Below are positions 17,307 to 25,432 of a stretch of DNA of 44,840 nt, one piece after another. Every line of letters begins with the position of its first letter. Positions within the stretch are counted from its first letter, which is position 1. Made by a program: the position numbers and the translations under genes. Source of the stretch: an uncultured Trueperaceae bacterium (GTDB taxonomy: Bacteria; Deinococcota; Deinococci; Deinococcales; Trueperaceae); assembly GCA_937907415.1 (NCBI GenBank), contig CALCHY010000382.1:1-44840 (forward strand), in the 5' to 3' direction. Below the pieces are notes generated by a model that saw nothing but the letters and a program-made list of their open reading frames with translations, was not told where the DNA came from and ran no database searches.

Positions 17307-17669
17307 GTGAAGCGTCTCGCCCTCATCGCTCTCGGTCTCATCGTGGTCTTGGTAGCCGCGTGCGCACCTGCGCCGTCCATCGCCACCAACGTGCCCGTGA
17401 CCCTCATCTCGGTGTCTGTCCCCGCCATCAAGGGCGACGCCGTCGTCCTTCAGGGCCGCTACTTCGGTGACGGCCGCACCGGCGGCGACGCCGCGAACTA
17501 CGTGATCGTCGGGTCCAACGCGGAAGGCAACGGCGGCCAGAAGGCCACCATCCTCGATTGGTCCCCGACGCGCATCACCTTCGTGGCCCCGGAAACCGGC
17601 GGCAACGGTTGGGTGTTCGTCTACGCTGGGGGCATCAAGAGCAACGGGCTCCCCACCAACCTGCCTTAA
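17307..17669 (+). CDS. Small lipoprotein with an IPT/TIG-like domain
   Basis: 120 residues starting with GTG, preceded by TAGGAGG at a good distance. The N-terminus is a lipoprotein signal: KR, a hydrophobic core, and a lipobox VAAC with lipidation expected at the Cys near residue 19. The mature part has repeated beta-rich features (VTLISVSVPAIKGDAVVLQG, YFGDGR, ITFVAPETGGNGWVFV) that look like an immunoglobulin-like IPT/TIG fold. No catalytic motif is visible. Probably anchored to a membrane and exposed to the periplasm or surface. It is transcribed alone and divergently from yfbR. The function is unknown. Confidence 0.78.
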   Translation: MKRLALIALGLIVVLVAACAPAPSIATNVPVTLISVSVPAIKGDAVVLQGRYFGDGRTGGDAANYVIVGSNAEGNGGQKATILDWSPTRITFVAPETGGNGWVFVYAGGIKSNGLPTNLP

Positions 17670-17718
17670 CCGCAACTTCTTCCCTCGCGGCGACTCCTCC
17701 GCTTGCCGCGCCACTAGC

Positions 17719-17750
17719 CGAGGTGGCTGCCCTACGGGGCGGTCACCTCG
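17719..17750 (+). terminator. Hairpin between the lipoprotein gene and hisS
   Basis: CGAGGTG (17719-17725) pairs with CACCTCG (17744-17750), with an inner GCCC/GGGC stem. Only a weak T-containing stretch follows, so it is a probable but not certain terminator. No T-box features are present. Confidence 0.45.
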
Positions 17751-17775
17751 CTTCTGCTGCGCTACTGCCGAGGTG

Positions 17776-17781
17776 TAGACT
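17776..17781 (+). promoter_or_regulatory. Leaderless -10 box of hisS (TAGACT)
   Basis: TAGACT ends 8 bases before the hisS ATG and there is no ribosome-binding site, as expected for a leaderless transcript. The -35 region (TTCTGC around 17752) is weak. Confidence 0.6.
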
Positions 17782-17789
17782 CCCGTACG

Positions 17790-19061
17790 ATGAAGCTCCA
17801 GGCCGTTAAGGGCACCCAAGACATCCTCCCAAGCGATCAGCCCACTTGGCACGCCGTAAGCGCGGCAGCCGCGAACGTCCTCGGTGACGCGGGGGCAGGC
17901 AAGATCACCACCCCCATCTTCGAGTTCACTGAGGTGTTCGAGAAGTCGGTAGGCGACTCTGCCGATCTCGTCGTCCAGAAGGAGATGTACACCTTCGAGG
18001 ACCGCGGCGGTCGCAGCCTCACGTTGCGGCCAGAGTTCACGGCTGGCGTGATGCGCGCGTTCATCGAGCACGGCATGCACACCCTCCCGCAACCCGTGAA
18101 GCTCTGGAGCGAAGGTCCGCTGTTCAGGGCCGAGAACGTGCAGCGCGGCCGCTTCAGGCAGTTCCACCAAGTCAACTACGAGACCATCGGCACGGACGCG
18201 CCCGTGGCCGACGCCGAGGCCATCGAGCTCCTCTACCGCACGCTTCAAGCCTGCGGCCTCACGCGCCACCGCATCAAGCTCGGCTCGGTAGGCGACCCTA
18301 GCGACCGTCAGGCCTACAACGCCTACTTGCGCGCTGAACTCGCTGGCGTGGCTGAGCGACTGACGCCCGTCAGCCAGGAACGCTTGCGCCTCAACCCCCT
18401 CAGGGTCCTCGACAGCAAGGACGCGGGCGACCAGGCGTTGATAGCGCACTTGCAAAGGCCAGTCGAGCGCCTGACTGGCGCCGCGCGCGAACACCTCACC
18501 GCCGTCGAGGATCACTTGCAGGCGTGGGGCGTGCCTTACGACCTAGACCCGGCCATAGTGCGGGGGCTCGACTACTACCGCCGCACGGCGTTCGAGGTCC
18601 ACTATCACGGTATCGGCGCACAGTCGGCGCTCGGTGGTGGGGGTCGCTACGACGGGCTGAGCGAGCAACTAGGCGGTCCCGCCGTGCCGGGTATCGGTTG
18701 GGCGTTCGGCGTGGAGCGCGTACTCGACGCGTTGCAGCAGGAGGCGAACCAGGTGGCCAGCGAACGGGCGCGCCCCGCCCTGTTCGTCGTCGCGCTCGAC
18801 GACGAGGCGGTCGCCGAGGCCTCCTCCCTCGCCGTGCAGTTGCGGAGGCAGGGCATGTGGGTCGAGTTCGCGTACCAGCGCCGCAACCCGGGCAAGGGCC
18901 TGCGCGACGCCGACCGCAGCAGGGCGCGCTTCGCGGCCCTACGCGGCGCAGAGGAGCGGGGCCGCGGCGCGTGGCAACTCAAAGACCTGGCAAGCGGTGA
19001 GCAGCTGGAAGTCGCCGAGGAGCGGTTGGGCAGCGTCCTTGCCGAGCGCCTCGCATCTTGA
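17790..19061 (+). CDS. hisS: Histidyl-tRNA synthetase
   Basis: A class II aminoacyl-tRNA synthetase of 423 residues that charges tRNA-His. The opening MKLQAVKGTQDILPSD is typical. Class II motif 1 lies around the VVQKEMYTFEDRGGRSLTLRPE block, and motif 2 shows FRAENVQRGRFRQFHQ. The histidine-specific segments are GLDYYRRTAFE and GGGGRYDGL, and motif 3 (GWAFGVERVL) is complete. A C-terminal anticodon-binding domain follows from about residue 330. The ATG lacks a ribosome-binding site and sits behind a -10 box. aspS starts 13 bases after its stop, so the two are probably cotranscribed. Confidence 0.96.
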   Translation: MKLQAVKGTQDILPSDQPTWHAVSAAAANVLGDAGAGKITTPIFEFTEVFEKSVGDSADLVVQKEMYTFEDRGGRSLTLRPEFTAGVMRAFIEHGMHTLPQPVKLWSEGPLFRAENVQRGRFRQFHQVNYETIGTDAPVADAEAIELLYRTLQACGLTRHRIKLGSVGDPSDRQAYNAYLRAELAGVAERLTPVSQERLRLNPLRVLDSKDAGDQALIAHLQRPVERLTGAAREHLTAVEDHLQAWGVPYDLDPAIVRGLDYYRRTAFEVHYHGIGAQSALGGGGRYDGLSEQLGGPAVPGIGWAFGVERVLDALQQEANQVASERARPALFVVALDDEAVAEASSLAVQLRRQGMWVEFAYQRRNPGKGLRDADRSRARFAALRGAEERGRGAWQLKDLASGEQLEVAEERLGSVLAERLAS

Positions 19062-19074
19062 AAGGCGCGTGAGC

Positions 19075-20856
19075 ATGAAGCGAAGCCACACCTGCGGTGC
19101 CTTGAGGGCGACCGACGCGGGAAGCGAAGTAACGCTGCAAGGCTGGGTCAACCGCCGCCGAGACCTTGGCGGACTGGTCTTCCTCGACCTCCGGGACCGC
19201 TACGGCCTCACGCAGGTCGTCGTGGAGCCAGATGACGCCAGCGCCTTCGCTGCCGTGCAGGACGTGCGCAGCGAGTTCGTCGTCGAAGTCGTCGGCACCG
19301 TAAGGGAGCGCCCAGCGGCTCAGCGCAACGCGCGCATGGCGACGGGCGCCGTCGAAGTCGTGGCGCGCAACGTCACCGTCCTCTCCCTCGCCCGCACCCC
19401 GCCGTTCGTCATCGACGGCAGCGCCGCAGACGGCGAGGTCAACGAGGAGCTGCGCCTCAAGTACCGCTACCTCGACCTGCGCCGGCCGACCGTCCTGGCA
19501 CCGATCCTCCTGCGCCACCGCGTAACGAAGGCCATCTGGGAGTTCCTCGACGACCGCGACTTCGTGCAAGTCGAGACTCCTCTGCTCACCCTCTCCACTC
19601 CAGAGGGGGCGCGCGACTTCGTCGTGCCAGCGCGGCAGAAGCCGGGCAGTTTCTACGCTCTGCCGCAGTCGCCGCAGCTCTTCAAGCAGATGCTGATGAT
19701 GGCTGGCGTCGACCGCTACTTCCAGGTGGCGCGCTGCTTCCGAGACGAGGACCTGCGCGCCGATAGGCAACCCGACTTCACGCAACTCGACATCGAGATG
19801 TCGTTCGTGGACGAAGACGACCTCATGACCCTCAACGAGCAGTTGATGGCGCACGTCGTGCGCGCGGCGACCGGCGCCGAGATCGTCACGCCGTTCCCGC
19901 GCCTGTCCTACCAGGCGGCCATGGACCGCTACGGTTCGGACAAGCCGGACGTGCGCTTCGCCTTCGAACTGCATGACGTCTCTGCCGCCCTGGCCGGGAG
20001 CAGCTTCAGGGGCTTCGAGGCGGCCAGCCAGCAGGGCGGCGCCGCGAAGGCCCTCGTGGTGCCAGCGCGCGACGCTGCGCCGCTAACGCGCAAGGCGCTT
20101 GCCGAACTCGAGGAGCACGCCAAGGTCTTCGGCGCCCGCGGCTTGGCGTGGCTCAAACGCGGCCCGGACGGGTTCACTGGGCCCGTCGCGAAGTTCTTGG
20201 CGCCAGCGGAGGCCGAGGCGCTTGGGGCGTTGGCGCCCAACGACGGCGACACCCTGCTACTAGTCTCTGGAGAGTGGAAGACGGCGTGCACGGCTCTCGG
20301 CGCCGTCCGCTTGCGCCTGCCCGAACTGTTGGGGCTCGAGCAGGACAGCCGCGCCCTCGCCTTCCTCTGGGTCGTCGACTTCCCGCTCCTCGAGCAAGAC
20401 GCGGAGACGGGCGCCTGGACTTACATGCACCACCCGTTCACGCGCCCGCAGGAGGCAGACATGGAGCGCATGGAGTCAGACCCTGGCAGCGTCAAGGCCC
20501 ACGCGTACGACCTCGTCCTGAACGGCTCCGAGGTCGGCGGCGGCAGCTTGCGCATCCACCGCCTCGACGTGCAAGAGCGCATGTTCACCGCGCTCGGCTT
20601 CACACCAGAGGAAGCGGAGAGCCGCTTCGGGTTCTTCCTCGAGGCCCTCGCGCACGGCGCCCCGCCCCACGGCGGCATCGCGTGGGGCCTCGACCGCCTC
20701 GTCATGCTGCTAGCCGGCACCGGCAGCATCCGCGACACCATCGCGTTCCCAAAGAACCAGCGCGGCGCGGACCCGCTCACCGGCGCGCCGGGACGGCTAG
20801 ACGACAAGCAGCTCGCCGAGCTCGGCCTCAGCGTCGCCCGAAGCAGCCAGGCATGA
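19075..20856 (+). CDS. aspS: Aspartyl-tRNA synthetase, bacterial type
   Basis: A class II synthetase of 593 residues. The start is the ATG at 19075, 13 bases after hisS; a longer in-frame reading would lie inside hisS. The N-terminal OB fold (GWVNRRRDLGGLVFLDLRDR) binds the anticodon. Motif 2 is YFQVARCFRDEDLRADRQPD, and motif 3 is GIAWGLDRLVMLLAG. A GAD insertion domain (about 285-420) marks the bacterial rather than archaeal form. In Thermus and Deinococcus this form is the discriminating enzyme specific for tRNA-Asp, alongside AsnRS and a second archaeal-type AspRS. The stop overlaps the next gene as ATGA. Confidence 0.95.
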   Translation: MKRSHTCGALRATDAGSEVTLQGWVNRRRDLGGLVFLDLRDRYGLTQVVVEPDDASAFAAVQDVRSEFVVEVVGTVRERPAAQRNARMATGAVEVVARNVTVLSLARTPPFVIDGSAADGEVNEELRLKYRYLDLRRPTVLAPILLRHRVTKAIWEFLDDRDFVQVETPLLTLSTPEGARDFVVPARQKPGSFYALPQSPQLFKQMLMMAGVDRYFQVARCFRDEDLRADRQPDFTQLDIEMSFVDEDDLMTLNEQLMAHVVRAATGAEIVTPFPRLSYQAAMDRYGSDKPDVRFAFELHDVSAALAGSSFRGFEAASQQGGAAKALVVPARDAAPLTRKALAELEEHAKVFGARGLAWLKRGPDGFTGPVAKFLAPAEAEALGALAPNDGDTLLLVSGEWKTACTALGAVRLRLPELLGLEQDSRALAFLWVVDFPLLEQDAETGAWTYMHHPFTRPQEADMERMESDPGSVKAHAYDLVLNGSEVGGGSLRIHRLDVQERMFTALGFTPEEAESRFGFFLEALAHGAPPHGGIAWGLDRLVMLLAGTGSIRDTIAFPKNQRGADPLTGAPGRLDDKQLAELGLSVARSSQA

Positions 20857-21677
20857 TCCCGCTAGTCGTGCTCGATCTTGACGGCACGATCATAGGCTCG
20901 AGCGGCCTGGTGCAGGAGTGCATCTGGGAGGCGGCTGAACGGGCGCGCAACGCGGGCGTGAAACTGGCGGTCTGCACCGGTCGCCCCGGCTTCGGGGTCG
21001 CGCAGCGCGTGGCGCAACGCTTGGGGCCGGATAACCCGCACGTGTTCCAAAGCGGCGCGTACCTCGGCTACCCAGACGGCCGCACCATCAAGGCGGTCGC
21101 GCTCAAGGACGACGACCTTCAGACCATCATCGACCTGTCGCGGCAACGGGGCGCCGTGCTCGAGCTGTACACGCCGAGCTCCTTGTACGTCGAACGCACG
21201 ACGGACCTGAGCGAAGCGCACGCGAACATGATCGGCGTAACCGCCATCGTCAGGGACCTAGAGGACGTGGCCGCCAACGAACCCGTCGTACGCGCGCAGT
21301 GGGTCGTGCCTGAGGGCAAGGCAGAGGCCATCGGCGACCTCGCGCCTGCCGGGGTGACGCTTGCGTACGCGAACAGCCCGGCGTTGAGCGGCATCACCTT
21401 CATCTCCATCACGCGCGCTGGGGTCTCCAAGGCCTCAGCCATCAAGCAGCTCGCTGAGCAGATGCGCATTCCGCTAGCGAACGTAATGGCGGTGGGCGAC
21501 AGCCACGGCGACCTGCCGATGCTCGAGGTGGTCGGGCACCCGCGCGTGGTTGCCAACGCCTCCCCCGAGCTCCTAGAGCGCTACGCTTCTGTCGGCGACG
21601 TCGAGGCGTGCGGCGCCGTCGAAGCGCTCGAGGAGGCCATTGGCGGCCATAGCGGCTTGTTACACTCACCCTCATGA
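20853..21677 (+). CDS. HAD-superfamily phosphatase, Cof type
   Basis: 274 residues. The nucleophile motif is VLDLDGTI (Asp at 8), motif II lies in AVCTGRP, the motif III lysine is in the [10 protein letters not shown] region, and the acidic motif IV is [14 protein letters not shown]. The cap is of the C2 (Cof) type. Related enzymes dephosphorylate sugar phosphates, phosphoglycolate or flavin nucleotides; the substrate cannot be told from sequence. ATGA overlaps on both sides tie it to aspS and asnS, so a housekeeping role linked to translation or to clearing an aminoacylation by-product is possible but unproven. Confidence 0.87.
   Translation: MIPLVVLDLDGTIIGSSGLVQECIWEAAERARNAGVKLAVCTGRPGFGVAQRVAQRLGPDNPHVFQSGAYLGYPDGRTIKAVALKDDDLQTIIDLSRQRGAVLELYTPSSLYVERTTDLSEAHANMIGVTAIVRDLEDVAANEPVVRAQWVVPEGKAEAIGDLAPAGVTLAYANSPALSGITFISITRAGVSKASAIKQLAEQMRIPLANVMAVGDSHGDLPMLEVVGHPRVVANASPELLERYASVGDVEACGAVEALEEAIGGHSGLLHSPS
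21661..21666 (+). promoter_or_regulatory. Candidate internal leaderless -10 box for asnS (TACACT)
   Basis: TACACT inside the end of the HAD gene lies 7 bases before the asnS ATG. TTGGCG 15 bases further upstream could be a -35. asnS may thus have its own promoter besides read-through from aspS. Confidence 0.4.
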
Positions 21678-22972
21678 AGATCGTCTCCATCAATGCCTTG
21701 CCGCTTCACGTCGGCGAGCGCGTTCAGCTCAACGGTTGGCTAACTGGCATCAGGTCGAGCGGCAAGATCGCGTTCCTGCAGTTGCGCGACGGCAGCGGCT
21801 TCGTTCAGGGCGTACTGGCGCGCAACGAGGTCGACGAGGCGACGTTCGACTTGGCGCGTTCGCTCCCGCAGGAGGCGGCCGTTGCCGTCGTAGGCGAGGT
21901 GCGCGCAGACGCGCGGGCGCAGAACGGCGTCGAGCTCGGTTTGAGTGCCGTCAACCTCATCGGCCCTAGCGGCGACTACCCGATCACGCCGAAGGAACAC
22001 GGCGTCGACTTCCTCTTCGACCACCGCCACCTCTACCTGCGCCACAAGGCGCCGTGGGCCATCATGCGCATCCGCGACGAAGTGGAGCGCGGCGTGCACG
22101 ACTTCTTCGGCGACCGCGGCTTCGTGCGCTTCGACGCGCCGTTCTTCATGCCCACCGCCGTCGAGGGAACGACGAACCTCTTCGAGATCTCGCTCTTCGA
22201 GGAGGAGCACGCCTACCTCTCGCAGTCAGGTCAGCTCTACGCGGAGGCGGGCGCGATGGCCCTCGGCAAGGTCTACTCCTTCGGGCCGACGTTCCGGGCA
22301 GAGAAGAGCAAGACGCGCCGTCACCTCCTGGAGTTCTGGATGATCGAGCCGGAAGTGGCGTTCCTCGAGCACGAGGGCAACATGCAGCTCCAGGAGGACA
22401 TGGTCGCGTACCTCGTCGGGCGCGTGCTCGAGGAGCGCAGCGCCGAGCTAGCCATTCTCGGCCGCGACGTGAGCAAGCTCGAGCCAAGCGCTAGCGGGTC
22501 GTTCCCGCGCATCACTTACGACGACGCCATCGCGTACCTCAACAGCAAGGGTGAGTCGCTGACCTTCGGTGACGACTTCGGCGCGCCGCACGAGACGCTA
22601 CTCGGCGAGCGCTATGACCGCCCCGTGTTCGTCGAGAAGTGGCCGACAGCCGCCAAGGCGTTCTACATGCAGCCCGTGCCAGGCGACCCCACGAGGGTGC
22701 TAGCGTCCGACCTCATCGGGCCGGAGGGTTACGGCGAGCTGATCGGGGGCTCGCAGCGCATCCATGACCTCGCCCTCTTGCAGCAGCGCATCGCGGAGCA
22801 CAACCTGCCTAGCGAGGCGTTCGAGTGGTACCTCGACTTGAGGCGGTACGGCAGCGTGCCGCACTCGGGTTACGGCATGGGCTTCGAGCGCTTCCTTGCC
22901 TGGCTGACCGGTGCGCACCACCTGCGCGAGGTGATCCCGTTCCCGCGCATGCTCACGCGCATGTACCCGTAG
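21674..22972 (+). CDS. asnS: Asparaginyl-tRNA synthetase
   Basis: A class II synthetase of 432 residues that charges tRNA-Asn. It has an N-terminal OB fold ([20 protein letters not shown]) without the GAD insertion of Asp[21 protein letters not shown] precedes the catalytic domain. Motif 2 reads [20 protein letters not shown] and motif 3 [13 protein letters not shown], ending in [15 protein letters not shown] at motif 2 fits AsnRS rather than AspRS. It ends 2 bases from the convergent gerMN stop with no terminator between them, so transcripts from both sides may overlap. Confidence 0.93.
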   Translation: MKIVSINALPLHVGERVQLNGWLTGIRSSGKIAFLQLRDGSGFVQGVLARNEVDEATFDLARSLPQEAAVAVVGEVRADARAQNGVELGLSAVNLIGPSGDYPITPKEHGVDFLFDHRHLYLRHKAPWAIMRIRDEVERGVHDFFGDRGFVRFDAPFFMPTAVEGTTNLFEISLFEEEHAYLSQSGQLYAEAGAMALGKVYSFGPTFRAEKSKTRRHLLEFWMIEPEVAFLEHEGNMQLQEDMVAYLVGRVLEERSAELAILGRDVSKLEPSASGSFPRITYDDAIAYLNSKGESLTFGDDFGAPHETLLGERYDRPVFVEKWPTAAKAFYMQPVPGDPTRVLASDLIGPEGYGELIGGSQRIHDLALLQQRIAEHNLPSEAFEWYLDLRRYGSVPHSGYGMGFERFLAWLTGAHHLREVIPFPRMLTRMYP

Positions 22973-22974
22973 GC

Positions 22975-23529
22975 TTACAGGCTGGCAGGCACGGCGACGT
23001 GGTCTAGCAACGTGGTGGTCGGTTGACCGTCACGCAAGTACCTGACCCGCTCAGCCCCGTTGGCCTCCGCCGTTGCCGTCAGCGAGCGCAGCATGGCCAG
23101 TTCTTGCGCCACGCTCACACCAACCGGTTGCGGGACGAGCATGTCGATGACGGCCACGCGCTGGCGTTCGAGCGTGTCGACGAAGACGCGCGGGGCAGGC
23201 AGGTCGCTTGGCCACACTCCCAGCTGCACTAACTCGGCCCGCAGGGCGCCGAGCACCACTGACAGTCTCTGGGAGGCGCCTTCCGGCACGGCAACGCGCA
23301 CCGTCCGTGAACGCTCGAGTCCGCTCTCATCGACGATGACGAGTCGCACGTCCTGCTCAGGCAGTGGCGGGTTGGCGCGGTCGATGGCGATGCTTGGTTC
23401 TTGCGCCGGCCGCCATGCCGGTGAGCGCAACTGCGACAGCGCCGCCACCAACAGCAGGCAGGCGACGAGGACTTGCGGTGTAGCTACGGCTCGCAGTAGC
23501 CGCCTCCAGGCGGCCGCTGGCTGCTTCAT
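22975..23529 (-). CDS. GerMN-domain protein with one membrane anchor
   Basis: 184 residues with an N-terminal membrane segment (about 18-34) and a periplasmic GerMN-type domain (about 55-180), first described in spore germination proteins but widespread in non-sporulating bacteria. The pattern of SQRLSVVLGALR, VFVDTLERQRVAVIDM and an ALLRSLT-like helix fits the fold; there is no catalytic motif. It lies 10 bases after the amidase gene. Pairing with an N-acetylmuramoyl-alanine amidase suggests that it binds peptidoglycan or helps the amidase at the division site. Function inferred from context. Confidence 0.75.
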   Translation of the reverse strand: MKQPAAAWRRLLRAVATPQVLVACLLLVAALSQLRSPAWRPAQEPSIAIDRANPPLPEQDVRLVIVDESGLERSRTVRVAVPEGASQRLSVVLGALRAELVQLGVWPSDLPAPRVFVDTLERQRVAVIDMLVPQPVGVSVAQELAMLRSLTATAEANGAERVRYLRDGQPTTTLLDHVAVPASL

Positions 23530-23539
23530 CGTCGCGGCT

Positions 23540-24946
23540 TCACTGCTGGGTGCCGATCGTGCCGTCGCGCACGAGCTGGTCCACGGCCTCGGCGAGGCGG
23601 TCAGCTAGGCCGTCGGACGCGAGGTCGGCTGGCGAGAACTCGAACAGCACGCCGCGCCCAGCGGCCCCGCCGAGCACCTGGATGGGTGCGCTCGTCAGGC
23701 CCTCAGCGCGGTAGCCGCCGATGGCGAACAACCTGCCTGCCAACGCCTCCGCGACGCGCCTGCCGACATCCAGGTCCGGCACGAGGCCAAGGAGCAGCTG
23801 ACGCCTTAGGGCGTCTGTTTCACCGTTGCGCACGGCTTGTGCGGCGTTCTCACGCACGGCGAGCTCGAGCGATGTGACGTTGCTCGCGTCCCCGAGGTAG
23901 TAGGCGCGGTACTCGCCGACGGCCAGTTCGGCAGCGTGGAGGCTGAGGAACAAGTCGGCACTAGCGCCGGTGCGTGAGCGCTCCGGCACGGGGACGGGGC
24001 TATCGGAGCGGCGCGTCAGCTCGACGTGCATCCCGCGCCCTTCGAGGGCGTTGGCTAGGCGCTCGGCGAACGCCAAGGTCAGCGCGGCCTCGCTGCCTAA
24101 CCCGCCGGCGACTACGCCCGCGTCGGCTCCGCCATGGCCCGGGTCGAGGACCACCGTCACCTTCTTCTCGGCCTGCTCAGCTCCCGCGGCTCCGAACGAT
24201 AGGTTCAGCCGGAAGCCGCGCCCTTCAGGCACGGCGTAGACGCGGTAGCTGCTGCCCGGCCTTAGCTGCACGCGCACTTCGCTTGCACCGCCGCTCGCAG
24301 ACGCGTTCGCCGCCATGAAACTGGCGCCGTCGAGCGGCGCCAACCGCGTCTCGATGTCCGTGCGGTCGAGGTAGACGTGCAGGGTCGACAGCGGTTCGTT
24401 GTAGTAGGTCGAGTAGCGCACCGGCGCGCTCAGCGCTAGCTCAAGCCGTTCGCCGCCGCCTTCTTGCAGGCGCATGCCCGTCAGGCGCGCGCGGGGTTGC
24501 ACGACCATGACGGTGTCTTCGTTCGACAAGTAGGTGACGCTCGCCCCCAAGGCCTCCGCTACCGGCTTGACCGGCACGAAGACCTCGCCGTTGACGCGCA
24601 CCGCCGGCCCGCCGCCCACCGGGCGACCGTCGAGCCAGACGGAGTCGGCAGGCGCGTTCGCGCCCAGCTCGATGAGGACGAGCTGCAACACGCGGCCGCC
24701 TGCCTGCAAGGTGACGAGGTTGCGACCGGAGTCGCCCGTCAGGTCGGCGCCAAGGGCCTGCGCGAGGGCGGAGCCAGGCGCGTAGCTAGTCCCGCCGATC
24801 AACGAGGTCGTGTTGCCAGCGATCTCGCGGCCGTTGACGAGGAGGCGTGGTTCGGCGCCGGCGACCGCCACTAACGTCAACGCCAGCAGCGCAAGCAGTG
24901 GCCGGATGCCCCGCAGCCACGCAGCAACGGGAGGCCAGGCGTTCAC
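23540..24946 (-). CDS. N-acetylmuramoyl-L-alanine amidase with beta-rich N-terminal domains
   Basis: An exported cell-wall hydrolase of 468 residues. The start is the GTG at 24946, which overlaps the smpB stop as GTGA and leads straight into a signal peptide (cleavage near AGA/EP, residue 31). Residues 35-150 look like tandem copper-amine-oxidase-N-like repeats (FVPVKPVAEALGASV). About 155-255 is an AMIN-like beta domain. The Amidase_3 domain follows, with zinc ligands H271 (VVLDPGHGGADAG), E286 and H337 (LFLSLHAAE) and catalytic E436 (GVLFEFS). It cleaves the bond between MurNAc and L-Ala during cell separation. A much longer in-frame reading upstream overlaps smpB and is Arg-rich, so it is discarded. 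Confidence 0.88.
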   Translation of the reverse strand: MNAWPPVAAWLRGIRPLLALLALTLVAVAGAEPRLLVNGREIAGNTTSLIGGTSYAPGSALAQALGADLTGDSGRNLVTLQAGGRVLQLVLIELGANAPADSVWLDGRPVGGGPAVRVNGEVFVPVKPVAEALGASVTYLSNEDTVMVVQPRARLTGMRLQEGGGERLELALSAPVRYSTYYNEPLSTLHVYLDRTDIETRLAPLDGASFMAANASASGGASEVRVQLRPGSSYRVYAVPEGRGFRLNLSFGAAGAEQAEKKVTVVLDPGHGGADAGVVAGGLGSEAALTLAFAERLANALEGRGMHVELTRRSDSPVPVPERSRTGASADLFLSLHAAELAVGEYRAYYLGDASNVTSLELAVRENAAQAVRNGETDALRRQLLLGLVPDLDVGRRVAEALAGRLFAIGGYRAEGLTSAPIQVLGGAAGRGVLFEFSPADLASDGLADRLAEAVDQLVRDGTIGTQQ

Positions 24947-25386
24947 TTGCGCCGCCCGCGCGCCAACTCGCGGTCCATCTCGCGCTGCGCGTCCTTCTTG
25001 GCGGCGTCGCTGCGCTTGTCGTGAACCTTCTTGCCGCGCGCCAAGGCCACTTCGAGCTTGGCCCAGCCGTCCTTGAAATAGAGCTTGAGAGGGATCAGGG
25101 TGAGGCCGCGGCGCTCGAGCCCGCGCGAGATCTCGACGATCTCGCTGGCGTTGAGGAGCAGGCGCCTGCGGCGCGTTGGTTCGTGGTTGTTGTAGCTCGC
25201 CTGTTCGTAGATGGGGATGTTCATGCCTTCGACGAACACTTGCCCGCCTGCGACGCGTGCGTAGGCCTCGGCTATCGAGCCGCCGCCGTGGCGTAACGAT
25301 TTGACCTCGCTGCCGGTCAGTTCGATGCCGGCCTCGAAGGATTCGAGTAGTTCGTAGTCGTGAGATGCGCGTCTGTTGCGGAGCAT
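24943..25386 (-). CDS. smpB: SsrA-binding protein (trans-translation)
   Basis: An RNA-binding protein of 147 residues that escorts tmRNA to stalled ribosomes. The ATG at 25386 is chosen because the family begins a few residues before NRRASHDYELLE. It has GIELTGSEVKSLRHG, YIP-like NIPIYEQASYNNHEP and the C-terminal tail DKRSDAAKKDAQREMDRELA. It lies between priA (46 bases away) and the amidase (GTGA overlap), so a priA-smpB-amidase-gerMN transcript is likely. A TAAGAT box 17 bases before the ATG might provide an internal promoter. Confidence 0.94.
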   Translation of the reverse strand: MLRNRRASHDYELLESFEAGIELTGSEVKSLRHGGGSIAEAYARVAGGQVFVEGMNIPIYEQASYNNHEPTRRRRLLLNASEIVEISRGLERRGLTLIPLKLYFKDGWAKLEVALARGKKVHDKRSDAAKKDAQREMDRELARGRRK

Positions 25387-25432
25387 GGCGGTTACCGGGC
25401 GCCATCTTATCCGGCGGGGACATGAGGGCGGC

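Noticed and set aside
17670..17789. T-box leader upstream of hisS
   Set aside because: There is no antiterminator consensus, and hisS has a -10 box 8 bases before the ATG, leaving no leader for a T-box.
17280..18515. A 411-codon open frame on the minus strand opposite hisS
   Set aside because: It is the mirror of a strongly conserved hisS and an effect of high GC codon use; it has no start signal and no family resemblance.
20148..20852. An N-terminal extension of the HAD protein inside aspS
   Set aside because: The segment is low-complexity Arg/Pro/Gly-rich, and the HAD nucleophile motif starts right after the ATG at 20853.
24947..25423. A long N-terminal extension of the amidase in the same frame
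   Set aside because: It covers smpB almost completely in another frame, is Arg-rich, and would bury the signal peptide found at the GTG start at 24946.
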